Source: Paracoccaceae bacterium
Lineage (GTDB): Bacteria > Pseudomonadota > Alphaproteobacteria > Rhodobacterales > Rhodobacteraceae
Assembly (NCBI GenBank): GCA_006226775.1
Contig: SBGD01000063.1
Span: 1-64,000 of the forward strand
Reading direction: 5' to 3'
DNA: 64,000 bases
This document shows, piece after piece, positions 43,941 through 51,225 of the stretch. Below the pieces are notes generated by a model. It did no database searches. It saw nothing but the letters and a program-made list of their open reading frames with translations, and was not told the origin of the DNA. Position numbers and translations under genes: made by a program. Each line of letters opens with the position of its first letter. The stretch's first letter is position 1.

Positions 43941-44356
43941 TCCGCGAGCCTCGACTTGGCGCCATCGTCATGGAACAGCACCACATGGGCATGGGGCTTG
44001 TCCACGCCGGGATGGCCCGCGTTGTAGTAGATGTCGACCGAATCCACCGTGTGGTTGCCGATGTGCAGCCCGTCATAGGCGGTGCCGTTCTGCAGGTCCT
44101 CCAGCGGCGTCATGTAGACCGTGGCCGAGAGCTTGCCGTCGTGGTCATAGGCCAGGAAAGGCCCCGCCGGCAGCGTTTCGGGATCGACGAAAAGCGTGCC
44201 GAGACCGGGGATGAACGCCGGCAGGGGCAGCGCTTCGCTGACCTGGATGTAGGGCGCGCCCGGAGGCGACATCTGCAGCGCCGCCTCGTCATGGGCAAGC
44301 GCGCTGTTGGCGCCAAGGGCAAGGGCGGTGGCGGCGATCAGGGAAACGGTTTTCAT
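43937..44356 (-). CDS. Periplasmic protein of unknown function (DUF5602/TTHB210-like?)
   Basis: 139 residues with a clear Sec signal peptide (1-21, ending NSALAHD). Mature part: FIPGLGTLFVDPETLPAGPF, then VYMTPLEDLQNG and HIGNHTVDSVDIYYNAGHPG and PHAHVVLFH. The layout reminds me of TTHB210, a small Thermus protein under sigma-E/anti-sigma control, but I cannot confirm the family. First gene of the operon with the cupredoxin and ECF sigma factor, so it may be part of that regulon or its sensor. Confidence 0.6.
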   Translation of the reverse strand: MKTVSLIAATALALGANSALAHDEAALQMSPPGAPYIQVSEALPLPAFIPGLGTLFVDPETLPAGPFLAYDHDGKLSATVYMTPLEDLQNGTAYDGLHIGNHTVDSVDIYYNAGHPGVDKPHAHVVLFHDDGAKSRLAE

Positions 44357-44458
44357 GTCGGGTCCTTTCGTATCAAAGGTGGCCCCGCATCCCGGGGCAC
44401 CTGTCTCTTTGATGCGCCAGCGCCCGAAAGGTTCGCAGAAAAAGTCCCGCGCCCGATC

Positions 44459-45736
44459 TCAGCCCGCGCCGATGGCGCGCACCGCCGCCGCGACCGCCGC
44501 CCGGGTCTGGTCGAAGTCGGCCTCGGTGACCGCGAGCGAGGGATAGAGCTTGCCCGGCGCCTTGAAGATGCCGTGCTCGCGCAGCACGGCGTTATAGGTG
44601 TCGTTGCGGGCCGGATCGTCGTGTCGGGCCGAGCGATAGTCGCGACACTTGTCTTGCGTGAAGTAGAGATCGAACAGCGTCTCGTCGCCGCAGATCCGAT
44701 GCGGGATGCCGGCCTGCGACAGCGCCTCGGACTGGATCTCCTGAAGCCGCCGCCCGATGGATCTCAGCCGGTCGTAGCTGCCCTCGCGGCGCAGGATTTC
44801 CATGGTCTTGAGCCCGGCCACCGCCGCCACCGGATTGCCCGACAGGGTGCCCAGCTGCATCAGCCACTTCTCGGCACCGACCGCCGCCTTGTCGAAATGC
44901 TGCATGATCTCGGCGCTGGCGCCAAGCGCGGCCAGGGGAAAGCCGCCGCCGATGATCTTGCCCAGGGTGCAGATGTCGGGCACCACGCCATAACGTTCCT
45001 GCGCGCCGCCATAGGCGAGGCGGAAGCCGGTGACGATCTCGTCGAAGATCAGCAGCACATGGTACTTGTCGCAGAGCGCGCGCAGCCCCTGAAGATAGCC
45101 CGGCTCGGCCGGAATGATCCGCTGCAGCGGCTCGACGATGATGGCGGCGACATCCCTGTGCTCGGCCAGCAGCGCCTCGACGGCGGCCAGGTCGTTGAAC
45201 GGCGCGATCAGCATCTGGTCGGCCACGCCCTGCGGAATGCCGGCGCTGTCGGGCACGGCCTGGGGGAAATTCACCCGGGTCGCGGGGGCCAGGCTCATCT
45301 GCGCCTCGGCGCTCATGCCGTGATAGCCGCCCTCGAACTTCAGGATCCTGTCGCGCCCGGTATGGGCCCGGGCCAGCCGGATGGCATACATGTCCGCCTC
45401 GCCGCCCGAAGCCACAAAACGCACCTGCTCGCAGCAGGGCACCGCCTCGACAATCGCCTCAGCCAGTTCAATGCCCCTGGCGTTATTGGCGAAGAAGGTC
45501 ATGCCGCGAGGCAATTGCTCCAGCACCGCTTCCATGACCTCCGGGTGGCCATGGCCCAGCAGCATCGGGCCCGATCCGATCAGGTAGTCGACATATTCCT
45601 TGCCGTCCTCGTCCCAGACCCGGCTGCCCTCGCCCCTTGCGATGACGATGCCGGGATCGAAGTTGCCGAAACCGCCGGCGGGCAGCACCTTGTGGGCGCG
45701 GGCGATCCAGTCGGCTTGTGTGGTCAGTCTTTGCAT
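44459..45736 (-). CDS. Class III aminotransferase (glutamate-1-semialdehyde aminomutase-like)
   Basis: 425-residue fold-type I PLP enzyme. Seen: GSGPMLLGHGHPEV, FVASGGEADMYAIRLARAHTGRDRILKFEGGYHG (GSA-AM signature), LLIFDEIVTGFR, and the PLP Lys in TLGKIIGGGFPLAA near residue 265. As a plasmid-borne copy next to an AEC transporter it is more likely a catabolic or biosynthetic transaminase than the heme-pathway HemL. Substrate unknown. Confidence 0.85.
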   Translation of the reverse strand: MQRLTTQADWIARAHKVLPAGGFGNFDPGIVIARGEGSRVWDEDGKEYVDYLIGSGPMLLGHGHPEVMEAVLEQLPRGMTFFANNARGIELAEAIVEAVPCCEQVRFVASGGEADMYAIRLARAHTGRDRILKFEGGYHGMSAEAQMSLAPATRVNFPQAVPDSAGIPQGVADQMLIAPFNDLAAVEALLAEHRDVAAIIVEPLQRIIPAEPGYLQGLRALCDKYHVLLIFDEIVTGFRLAYGGAQERYGVVPDICTLGKIIGGGFPLAALGASAEIMQHFDKAAVGAEKWLMQLGTLSGNPVAAVAGLKTMEILRREGSYDRLRSIGRRLQEIQSEALSQAGIPHRICGDETLFDLYFTQDKCRDYRSARHDDPARNDTYNAVLREHGIFKAPGKLYPSLAVTEADFDQTRAAVAAAVRAIGAG

Positions 45737-45841
45737 GGCTCAGGTCTTTTCTGCTGTCGGGGTGTCGGCACATGCGGCGGGCCGACGTCTTGGCCCGGAC
45801 GATGCCATGCCGCCCCTCGCCCGTCCAGTGACCGCCCTGCC

Positions 45842-46750
45842 CTACCGCGCCGCAAGCACCATCAGGACCAGCGGGATCGTCACCGCCGCCAGCATCGTCT
45901 GGCCGGTCACCAGCCCGGCCATCAGGGCGCCGTCGCCGCGCAACTGCCGGGTCAGGACATAGGCGCTCGGCGCCGTGGGCACCGCGGAAAACACCACCAG
46001 CACCAGCGCGGCAGAGCCGTCGAGCCCGAGGCCCAGCGCCACCAGCGCCGCCAGCACCGGCATCCCCAGCAGCCGCAGCCCGGCATTGCCCGCCAGCACC
46101 GGCAGATCGCGCCGCAGCGCCGCCGGTTGCAGCGCCGCGCCGACACAGAGCAGGCCGAGCGGCAGGCTGGCCTGCGCCAGAAGCCCGAGGAAATTGCCGA
46201 GGCCATAGGGCAGCCCGGTGCCCGCCAGCGCGACGGCAAAGCCGGCCAGACAGGCGAGGATCAGCGGATTGCCCAGGATCGTCCGCAGCAACGCCCCCGG
46301 CCGCCGCCCGGCGCCGGGTTCGGTGAGCGCCAGGATCGACAGCAGGTTGACCAGCGGCACCGCCACCGCAAGGTAGACCGCCGCGCGGCCGATCCCCTCC
46401 GCCCCGGCGAGGCTGCCGACGACCGCAAACCCGAGGTAGGTGTTGAACCGCACCACCCCCTGCATGGCAGGGCCGAAGCGCGCCGCCGGGGTCGGGCGCA
46501 GCCGCCGCGCCCCCCAGAGCGCCGCACTCGCGATCAGGATCGTCACCACACCGGCGCCGCCGAGCCTGACCAGCGCGGGATCGCCGATCGGCGCCTTGGC
46601 GAGGCTGGTGAAAAGCAGCGCCGGGAAGAGGATGAAATAGGTCAGACGCTCGGCCCCGCCCCAGAACTCCGGATGCGGAAACCCGGCCCGCGCCAGCATG
46701 AACCCCAGGCCGATCAGGGCGAAAAGCGGCCATATCGTGAAGAAAAGCAC
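45842..46750 (-). CDS. AEC (auxin efflux carrier)-family transporter
   Basis: 302-residue membrane protein with about ten hydrophobic segments (MLFFTIWPLFALIGLGFMLA, then regular helices to the C-terminus). AEC proteins export or exchange organic acids. The start is GTG 46750; no better ATG is present upstream. It lies 105 bp upstream of the aminotransferase on the same strand and may share its transcript. Confidence 0.82.
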   Translation of the reverse strand: MLFFTIWPLFALIGLGFMLARAGFPHPEFWGGAERLTYFILFPALLFTSLAKAPIGDPALVRLGGAGVVTILIASAALWGARRLRPTPAARFGPAMQGVVRFNTYLGFAVVGSLAGAEGIGRAAVYLAVAVPLVNLLSILALTEPGAGRRPGALLRTILGNPLILACLAGFAVALAGTGLPYGLGNFLGLLAQASLPLGLLCVGAALQPAALRRDLPVLAGNAGLRLLGMPVLAALVALGLGLDGSAALVLVVFSAVPTAPSAYVLTRQLRGDGALMAGLVTGQTMLAAVTIPLVLMVLAAR

Positions 46751-47330
46751 CGTGATGTCACCCGTCCCGCCGACTACGCCCCGTTGCTTTAGGTCCGCGG
46801 CGCGGGGATGTCACGCAAAGCCTTGGTCGGGGGCAAGCGGGTCTCGGTTGGTGTCACGGCAGGATGCCCGTGGCACGCGCTTCGCTTCGGTAAAAACGCC
46901 ACATCTTCAGGGGATTCGAGGGTGCGGGAGGTGACCGGGAGGCAAAGCCCGGCTAACCTGTTCCCGTTCTGCCTAGGGGAATCGATGCTTGGCGCGATGT
47001 CAGCCGACCATACCGCCGCGGCGCTTTTGGCCATGAAAGTCCTTGGGAACCGCCGCGCACTGCGGGCCTTCCTTATGTCCAATAAGCTGCGTTCCAAGGA
47101 CCGCGACCTCGGGCACCACCGACAAGGGATCTGCGCTTCGGTAACACAGGACTCCCGCAGAATCATCGGCAATACCACACAACGTCAGCAGCGAAATATC
47201 CAAGCGGCGCCGGGGTTTACCCTGCCCGCCCGAAACGCCCGCGATTTGGCGCTGCAACCACCGGAAAGCCACTTTCCAAAGACATTTCAACCACTTGCCG
47301 CCCAAACCCCGCCCTGCCCCGAACCACGCC

Positions 47331-47339
47331 TGTGGATAA
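47331..47339 (-). promoter_or_regulatory. DnaA box
   Basis: TGTGGATAA, which on the minus strand is TTATCCACA, a perfect match to the TTATNCACA consensus. It lies 140 bp upstream of repA. A single box suggests contact with host DnaA in control of the repABC promoter or replication, not a full chromosomal origin. Confidence 0.55.
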
Positions 47340-47397
47340 CTTTCCCGCAACCGCCAGATTCTTCTTGCCGGCCTCGGAGGTTCATGGCATCCCCTTT

Positions 47398-47436
47398 CTG
47401 ACGGCAAAAGGCGTCAGACCTGCCTTCGACCGTCAG
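47398..47436. promoter_or_regulatory. RepA operator candidate
   Basis: Inverted repeat CTGACG-N8-CGTCAG (47398-47417), followed 13 bases later by another CGTCAG (47431-47436). RepA proteins of repABC systems repress their own promoter by binding inverted repeats near it. Function here is inferred from position. Confidence 0.45.
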
Positions 47437-47479
47437 AACGATCAAGAGCCTAAGCATAGGCCATGAGAGGCGGCAGGAC

Positions 47480-48679
47480 ATGGATGATCGACCCACGGGC
47501 TTTGCGCAAGGCATCGGCTCTTCCGATATCGGCACATTCGCCGACAACCTGGCCGAGTCGCTTGACCGGCAGATGAAGATCGCCTTCGAGCCCGAGGAAC
47601 GCAAAACCCTCAGACGCTTCAGTTCGACCGAGGTCGCCGGGATGCTGCGCGTCAGCACCTCCAACCTGCGCAACCGGCACAAGGACGGCAGCTTTCCCGA
47701 GGTGCATACCGACAATCGCGGCCACCGGTTCTATTCCGCCGAAGAGGTCGACGCGCTACGCGACATCCTCGGCCGCACCGGCAAGAACGCCGAATCCTAC
47801 CGGCCCGGACGCCGCGACGGCGACCCGCTTCAGGTGATCTCGGTGGTCAATTTCAAGGGCGGATCCTCCAAGACCACCGCGACCATCCACCTGGCGCAAC
47901 GTTATGCGCTGCGCGGCTACCGGGTGCTGGTGCTCGATCTCGATCCGCAGGCCAGCCTGACCACCTTTTTCGGCTTCCGGCCCGAGCTTGAATTCGCCGA
48001 CGGCGGCACGATCTACGACGCGCTGCGCTATGACGATCAGGTGCCGTTGAGGCAAGTGATCCAGAAAACCTATTTCCACAAGCTCGACATGGTGCCCGCC
48101 GGGCTGATGCTCTCGGAATACGAGACCGAGACGGCGAATGCGCTGTCCAACCGGGTGCAGCCGATCTTCGCCGAACGCCTGGCGCTGGCGCTGGAAGAGG
48201 TCAATGCCGACTATGACATCGTGCTGATCGATTGCCCGCCGCAGCTGGGGTTTCTCACCCTGACGGCGCTGGCCGCTTCGACCGGCCTTCTGGTGACGGT
48301 GGTGCCGGGGATGCTCGACATCGCCTCGATGAGCCAGTTCCTCAAGCTCGCCTCCGAGACGGTCAAGGCGGTGGAAGAGGCCATCGGGCGGCGCGTCACC
48401 TGGGATTTCGTCAAGTTCCTGATCACCCGGTACGAGCCCTCGGACGGCCCGCAGACCCAGATGGCCGGCTACCTGCGCTCGATCCTCGCCGGTCAGGTCA
48501 TGACCGAGCCGATGCTGAAGTCGACGGCGATCTCGGACGCCGGCATGACCCAGCAGACGGTCTACGAGGTCGAGCCGAGCCAGTTCATCCGCAAGACCAT
48601 CGACCGCGCGCTGACCAGCGTCAACAGCGTGGCCGACGAGCTTGAGCAGACGATCCAGACCGCCTGGGGGCGTCGCTGA
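47480..48679 (+). CDS. repA: Plasmid partitioning ATPase RepA (ParA family)
   Basis: 399-residue repABC-type ParA. Seen: N-terminal DNA-binding region (RRFSSTEVAGMLRVSTSNLR, about 45-64), deviant Walker A FKGGSSKTT near 125-133, Walker A' region VLVLDLDPQASLT, and IVLIDCPPQLGFLTL. It segregates the plasmid with RepB/parS and represses repABC transcription. The stop codon overlaps the repB start (TGATG). The first of three co-directional rep genes. Confidence 0.96.
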   Translation: MDDRPTGFAQGIGSSDIGTFADNLAESLDRQMKIAFEPEERKTLRRFSSTEVAGMLRVSTSNLRNRHKDGSFPEVHTDNRGHRFYSAEEVDALRDILGRTGKNAESYRPGRRDGDPLQVISVVNFKGGSSKTTATIHLAQRYALRGYRVLVLDLDPQASLTTFFGFRPELEFADGGTIYDALRYDDQVPLRQVIQKTYFHKLDMVPAGLMLSEYETETANALSNRVQPIFAERLALALEEVNADYDIVLIDCPPQLGFLTLTALAASTGLLVTVVPGMLDIASMSQFLKLASETVKAVEEAIGRRVTWDFVKFLITRYEPSDGPQTQMAGYLRSILAGQVMTEPMLKSTAISDAGMTQQTVYEVEPSQFIRKTIDRALTSVNSVADELEQTIQTAWGRR

Positions 48680-49647
48680 TGGCCCGCAATATCTTCAACC
48701 AGCCCCCCAAGGACGGCAAGGACGCCCCGGCGCCCTCCCCTGCCCCGGCCAAGCCGGCAAAACTGCCCGGATCGGTCGGCGGGCTGCGGGATTCGCTGCG
48801 CGAGATCACCGCCAATTCGATCCGCGACATCGAGCCTGACCGGATCGACATCGACGGGCTGCGCGACCGGCTGGTGCTGGAAGACAGCAGCATCGACGAC
48901 CTGGCCGAGAGCATCCGCAAGCATGGCCAGCAGGTGCCGATCATGGTCCGCCCCTCGGACCAGCCCGACCGCTACCGCGTGGTCTATGGCCGGCGCAGGC
49001 TGGCCGCGTTGCGCCGGATCGGCGGGACGGTCAAGGCGATTGTCCGCACGCTGGACGACGATGCCTCGCTGATCGCGCAGGGCCAGGAAAACAACCTGCG
49101 GCTCGATCCCTCCTTCATCGAGAAGGCGCTGTTCATCCGCGAGATGCAGGAGGCCGGCTACAAGCCCGGCGTGATCCAGGATGCCCTGGGCCTGACGCGG
49201 CAAGGGGTGTCGAACCATCGCGTGGTGATCGAACAATTGCCCGACGAATTGATCCGCCTGATCGGCCCGGCCCATGGGGTCGGGCGGCGGCAATGGGGCG
49301 ATCTGGCGGCATTGGCGCAAAAGGCCGACCTGGTAGAGGTCGCGCGGCAGACCCTTGCCGCGCTGCCCGAGGACCTGCCCAGTGCCGAGCGGTTCCAGGC
49401 GGTCCATGCCGCCTGCGCGAAACAGGCACGCGGCCCGGTCAAGCCCGTGACCCGCGGCCGGACGAGAATGGTCACGGACGACAGCGGCACGCCGCTGGCC
49501 ACGCTGGCCATCGACACAAGGGCAATCGCCATCAGGATCGCCCGCAAGGACAACCCGGAATTCGGCCAATGGCTTGAAGAGCGCGCGGAAGACGCGCTGA
49601 GGCAGCTTTTCGACCAGTGGCAGAATGAGAGAGGCCCGGGGTCCTGA
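48679..49647 (+). CDS. repB: Plasmid partitioning protein RepB (ParB family)
   Basis: 322-residue centromere-binding protein. Seen: ParB N-domain (SIDDLAESIRKHGQQVPIMVRP, YRVVYGRRRLAALRRIG, IAQGQENNLRLDPSFIEKALF) and HTH (VIQDALGLTRQGVSNHRVVIEQLPD). The GQENNLR box is the CTP-binding motif equivalent of ParB. Likely target: the GTCCACCGCGGTGGAC palindromes at 50494 and 50937. Confidence 0.95.
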   Translation: MARNIFNQPPKDGKDAPAPSPAPAKPAKLPGSVGGLRDSLREITANSIRDIEPDRIDIDGLRDRLVLEDSSIDDLAESIRKHGQQVPIMVRPSDQPDRYRVVYGRRRLAALRRIGGTVKAIVRTLDDDASLIAQGQENNLRLDPSFIEKALFIREMQEAGYKPGVIQDALGLTRQGVSNHRVVIEQLPDELIRLIGPAHGVGRRQWGDLAALAQKADLVEVARQTLAALPEDLPSAERFQAVHAACAKQARGPVKPVTRGRTRMVTDDSGTPLATLAIDTRAIAIRIARKDNPEFGQWLEERAEDALRQLFDQWQNERGPGS

Positions 49648-49694
49648 CCCCGGCCACAAGGCGCAACACGAGCAGAGGAGAACGGCGAAGGCCG

Positions 49695-49749
49695 AAAAGA
49701 AAAGAGCCCCCCAAGGTTTCCCCCGGAGAGCCCTCATCATCTGATTAGC
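49695..49749 (-). ncRNA. repABC counter-transcribed RNA (ctRNA, incompatibility RNA)
   Basis: About 55 nt, antisense to the repB-repC spacer. Promoter on minus: TTGACC (49779-49784), 17 bases, TACATC (49756-49761). The 3' end folds into a 14-bp stem with a GAAA loop (49703-49734) followed by a U-rich tail. The stem uses five G-U pairs, so it forms in the minus-strand RNA but not in its complement, which fixes the strand. In known repABC plasmids this RNA represses repC and sets copy number and incompatibility. Confidence 0.75.
49703..49734 (-). terminator. Terminator of the ctRNA
   Basis: 14-bp stem AGGGCUCUCCGGGG / CCUUGGGGGGCUCU with GAAA tetraloop, followed on minus by TTTCTTTTC. Several pairs are G-U. 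Confidence 0.75.
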
Positions 49750-49755
49750 ACCTGT

Positions 49756-49784
49756 GATGTAGCAATCTCCGACATGCCGGTCAA
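49756..49784 (-). promoter_or_regulatory. ctRNA promoter
   Basis: TTGACC, 17-bp spacer, TACATC. The -35 box matches consensus at 5 of 6 bases, the -10 at 3 of 6. The predicted start is near 49749. Confidence 0.6.
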
Positions 49785-49787
49785 GAG

Positions 49788-49812
49788 CCACCGATTCGGT
49801 GGACGGTTTTTT
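49788..49812 (+). terminator. repC leader attenuator
   Basis: Stem CCACCG-ATT-CGGTGG (49788-49802) followed by ACGG and TTTTTT (49807-49812). It lies in the leader between repB and repC, overlapping the ctRNA promoter region. In characterised repABC plasmids the ctRNA shifts the leader toward such a terminator, cutting repC expression. Confidence 0.7.
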
Positions 49813-49837
49813 GTTGCCTTTTCATGCGGGATATCGC

Positions 49838-50935
49838 GTGAAGAGCCGGGAAAGATATGGGTCAGACGGTCGTCGTCCATCACGCATGGTATTCACACAG
49901 CTTTCCATCAGACCCGCGGACTCCGGTCCCCGGACCGAACCCGCATCCCCGCCGGACACCGACCTCTGGGCGATTTTCCGCGCCCTGCGCGACGCGCGCG
50001 GCCTGTTCGGGCTGCGTCCCGGTCACGTCCAGACCCTTCAAGCCATGCTCAGCTTTCTCAAGCCGGGCCATGGCGAGACGGTCTTTGCCTCCAACCAGGC
50101 GATCTGTCGCCGGATCGGCGGCATCGACGAGCGCACGCTGCGCCGGCATATCGACCGCTTCGTCGAACTCGGTTTCATCACCCGTCACGACAGCCCGAAC
50201 CGCAAACGCTATCGGGTGCGCGCCTCGGACGGGAAATCCCTCAGCTATGGCCTGTCCCTTGCGCCGCTGCTGGCACGCGGCGCGGAGCTTCTTGCGATGG
50301 CGCAGGACCTGGAGAATGCCCGCCGGGATCGCCTGTTCCTGCGCAAGCAAATCCTGACGCGGCTGGCGCATCTGGAAGGGGCCGAGCCTGAGAACCCCTT
50401 GCCGCAGGACACGCGCAAAGCGCTGCGCCGCAAGCTCTCGGTCGCGGAATATCGCGCCTTGCTGGCGGCGGCAGAGGCGGAATGCCAGCGCCTGTCCACC
50501 GCGGTGGACGCGCCAGAAGCAAGGGAAATGCCCGCCAATGACGGGCAAACTGTCCGCCACCATTCTATGTCTGAAAAAGAACAAAAAGATCTTGAAGGGC
50601 AGGGCGAGACGCCCGACCTGCGGATGCTGACCTCGGTCTGCGACCAGGCCACCGCCTTTGCCAGCGACAGGCTGGAGAACTGGCACGATGTGGAAACCCA
50701 TGCCGGCACGCTTGCGCCGATGATGGGCATTCATGCCAGCAGCTTCGAGAAGGCCAGGAACAGAATCGGGCCCAGAAAGACCGCCTGTGCCATCTTCATC
50801 ATGTTGCAACTGGGGACGCGCATCCGCGACTTCGGCGCCTATTTTCACAGCATCACCCTGGGGCGCAAGGAACGGCAGTTCCAACCGACCCGTTTGCTCG
50901 AAACCCTGGCGCGATCTGGTGGGGCCGTCGCGTGA
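49838..50935 (+). CDS. repC: Plasmid replication initiator RepC
   Basis: 365-residue initiator. Seen: DLWAIFRALRDARGLFGLRPGHVQTLQAMLSFL, a winged-helix region with RRIGGIDERTLRRHIDRFVELGFITRHDSPNRKRYRV (hallmark of RepC), and a C-terminal domain after about residue 255. GTG 49838 is preferred because it keeps a GRRPSRM segment like the FGRRPMT of other RepC N-termini; ATG 49886 is the alternative and neither has a strong ribosome site. The linker codes through an AT-rich island near 50561-50597, where oriV is expected. Confidence 0.92.
   Translation: MKSRERYGSDGRRPSRMVFTQLSIRPADSGPRTEPASPPDTDLWAIFRALRDARGLFGLRPGHVQTLQAMLSFLKPGHGETVFASNQAICRRIGGIDERTLRRHIDRFVELGFITRHDSPNRKRYRVRASDGKSLSYGLSLAPLLARGAELLAMAQDLENARRDRLFLRKQILTRLAHLEGAEPENPLPQDTRKALRRKLSVAEYRALLAAAEAECQRLSTAVDAPEAREMPANDGQTVRHHSMSEKEQKDLEGQGETPDLRMLTSVCDQATAFASDRLENWHDVETHAGTLAPMMGIHASSFEKARNRIGPRKTACAIFIMLQLGTRIRDFGAYFHSITLGRKERQFQPTRLLETLARSGGAVA
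50494..50509. repeat. parS-like palindrome, copy 1 (inside repC)
   Basis: GTCCACCGCGGTGGAC, a perfect 16-bp palindrome, identical to 50937-50952. It fits the layout of repABC parS sites (GTTNNNNGCNNNNAAC) except for the third base of each arm. Confidence 0.6.
50561..50597. other. AT-rich island in repC, probable oriV
   Basis: A local A+T-rich run (about 70 percent by eye) in otherwise GC-rich DNA, encoding the SMSEKEQKDLEG linker of RepC. In repABC plasmids the replication origin has been mapped to an AT-rich stretch within repC; the location here agrees. Confidence 0.5.
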
Positions 50936-50936
50936 C

Positions 50937-50952
50937 GTCCACCGCGGTGGAC
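50937..50952. repeat. parS-like palindrome, copy 2 (just after repC)
   Basis: Second perfect copy of GTCCACCGCGGTGGAC, beginning 2 bases after the repC stop. parS sites downstream of repC are common in repABC plasmids. No further copy was noticed in the window. Confidence 0.65.
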
Positions 50953-51225
50953 ATGGCGGGAGAGAAGTGCGGCGAAAGCCTGTGTGACGCAGTACGATCC
51001 ATGCGGGAAGGCGAGGGCAGGGGGCCCGGAAATGCGCCCCACGAAACGTCCAGGGCAAGACCAGGGAACAACCCGCAGCGCAGAACGCCCCCCAAAGAAC
51101 CGCCCGCGCGGCTTGTCATCCGGCGCGAAAAGCTATTCTGTCGATGTCATCGGCGCTTGCCTGCCCACCACCTTCGAAAGGTCGGGCGCCGATGGGCGCG
51201 CGACTGACACAACTTGAGGCCGGAC
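50953..51225. other. Spacer between repC and the HlyD-type gene
   Basis: 273 bp with no supported gene. Apart from the palindrome at its left edge I see no clear terminator or promoter. Confidence 0.4.

Larger units (their letters stand above)
46751..47479. other. Upstream control region of repABC
   Basis: 729 bp without a supported gene. Contents: a consensus DnaA box at 47331-47339, an inverted repeat CTGACG-N8-CGTCAG at 47398-47417 with a third CGTCAG at 47431-47436, then repA. Open frames here on both strands have no recognisable protein features. The region probably carries the repABC promoter and RepA/RepB control sites. Confidence 0.55.

Noticed and set aside
46808-47401. 197-codon open frame upstream of repA
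   Set aside because: No ribosome site, no family resemblance, composition unlike the neighbours, and it overlaps the DnaA box and RepA operator candidates.
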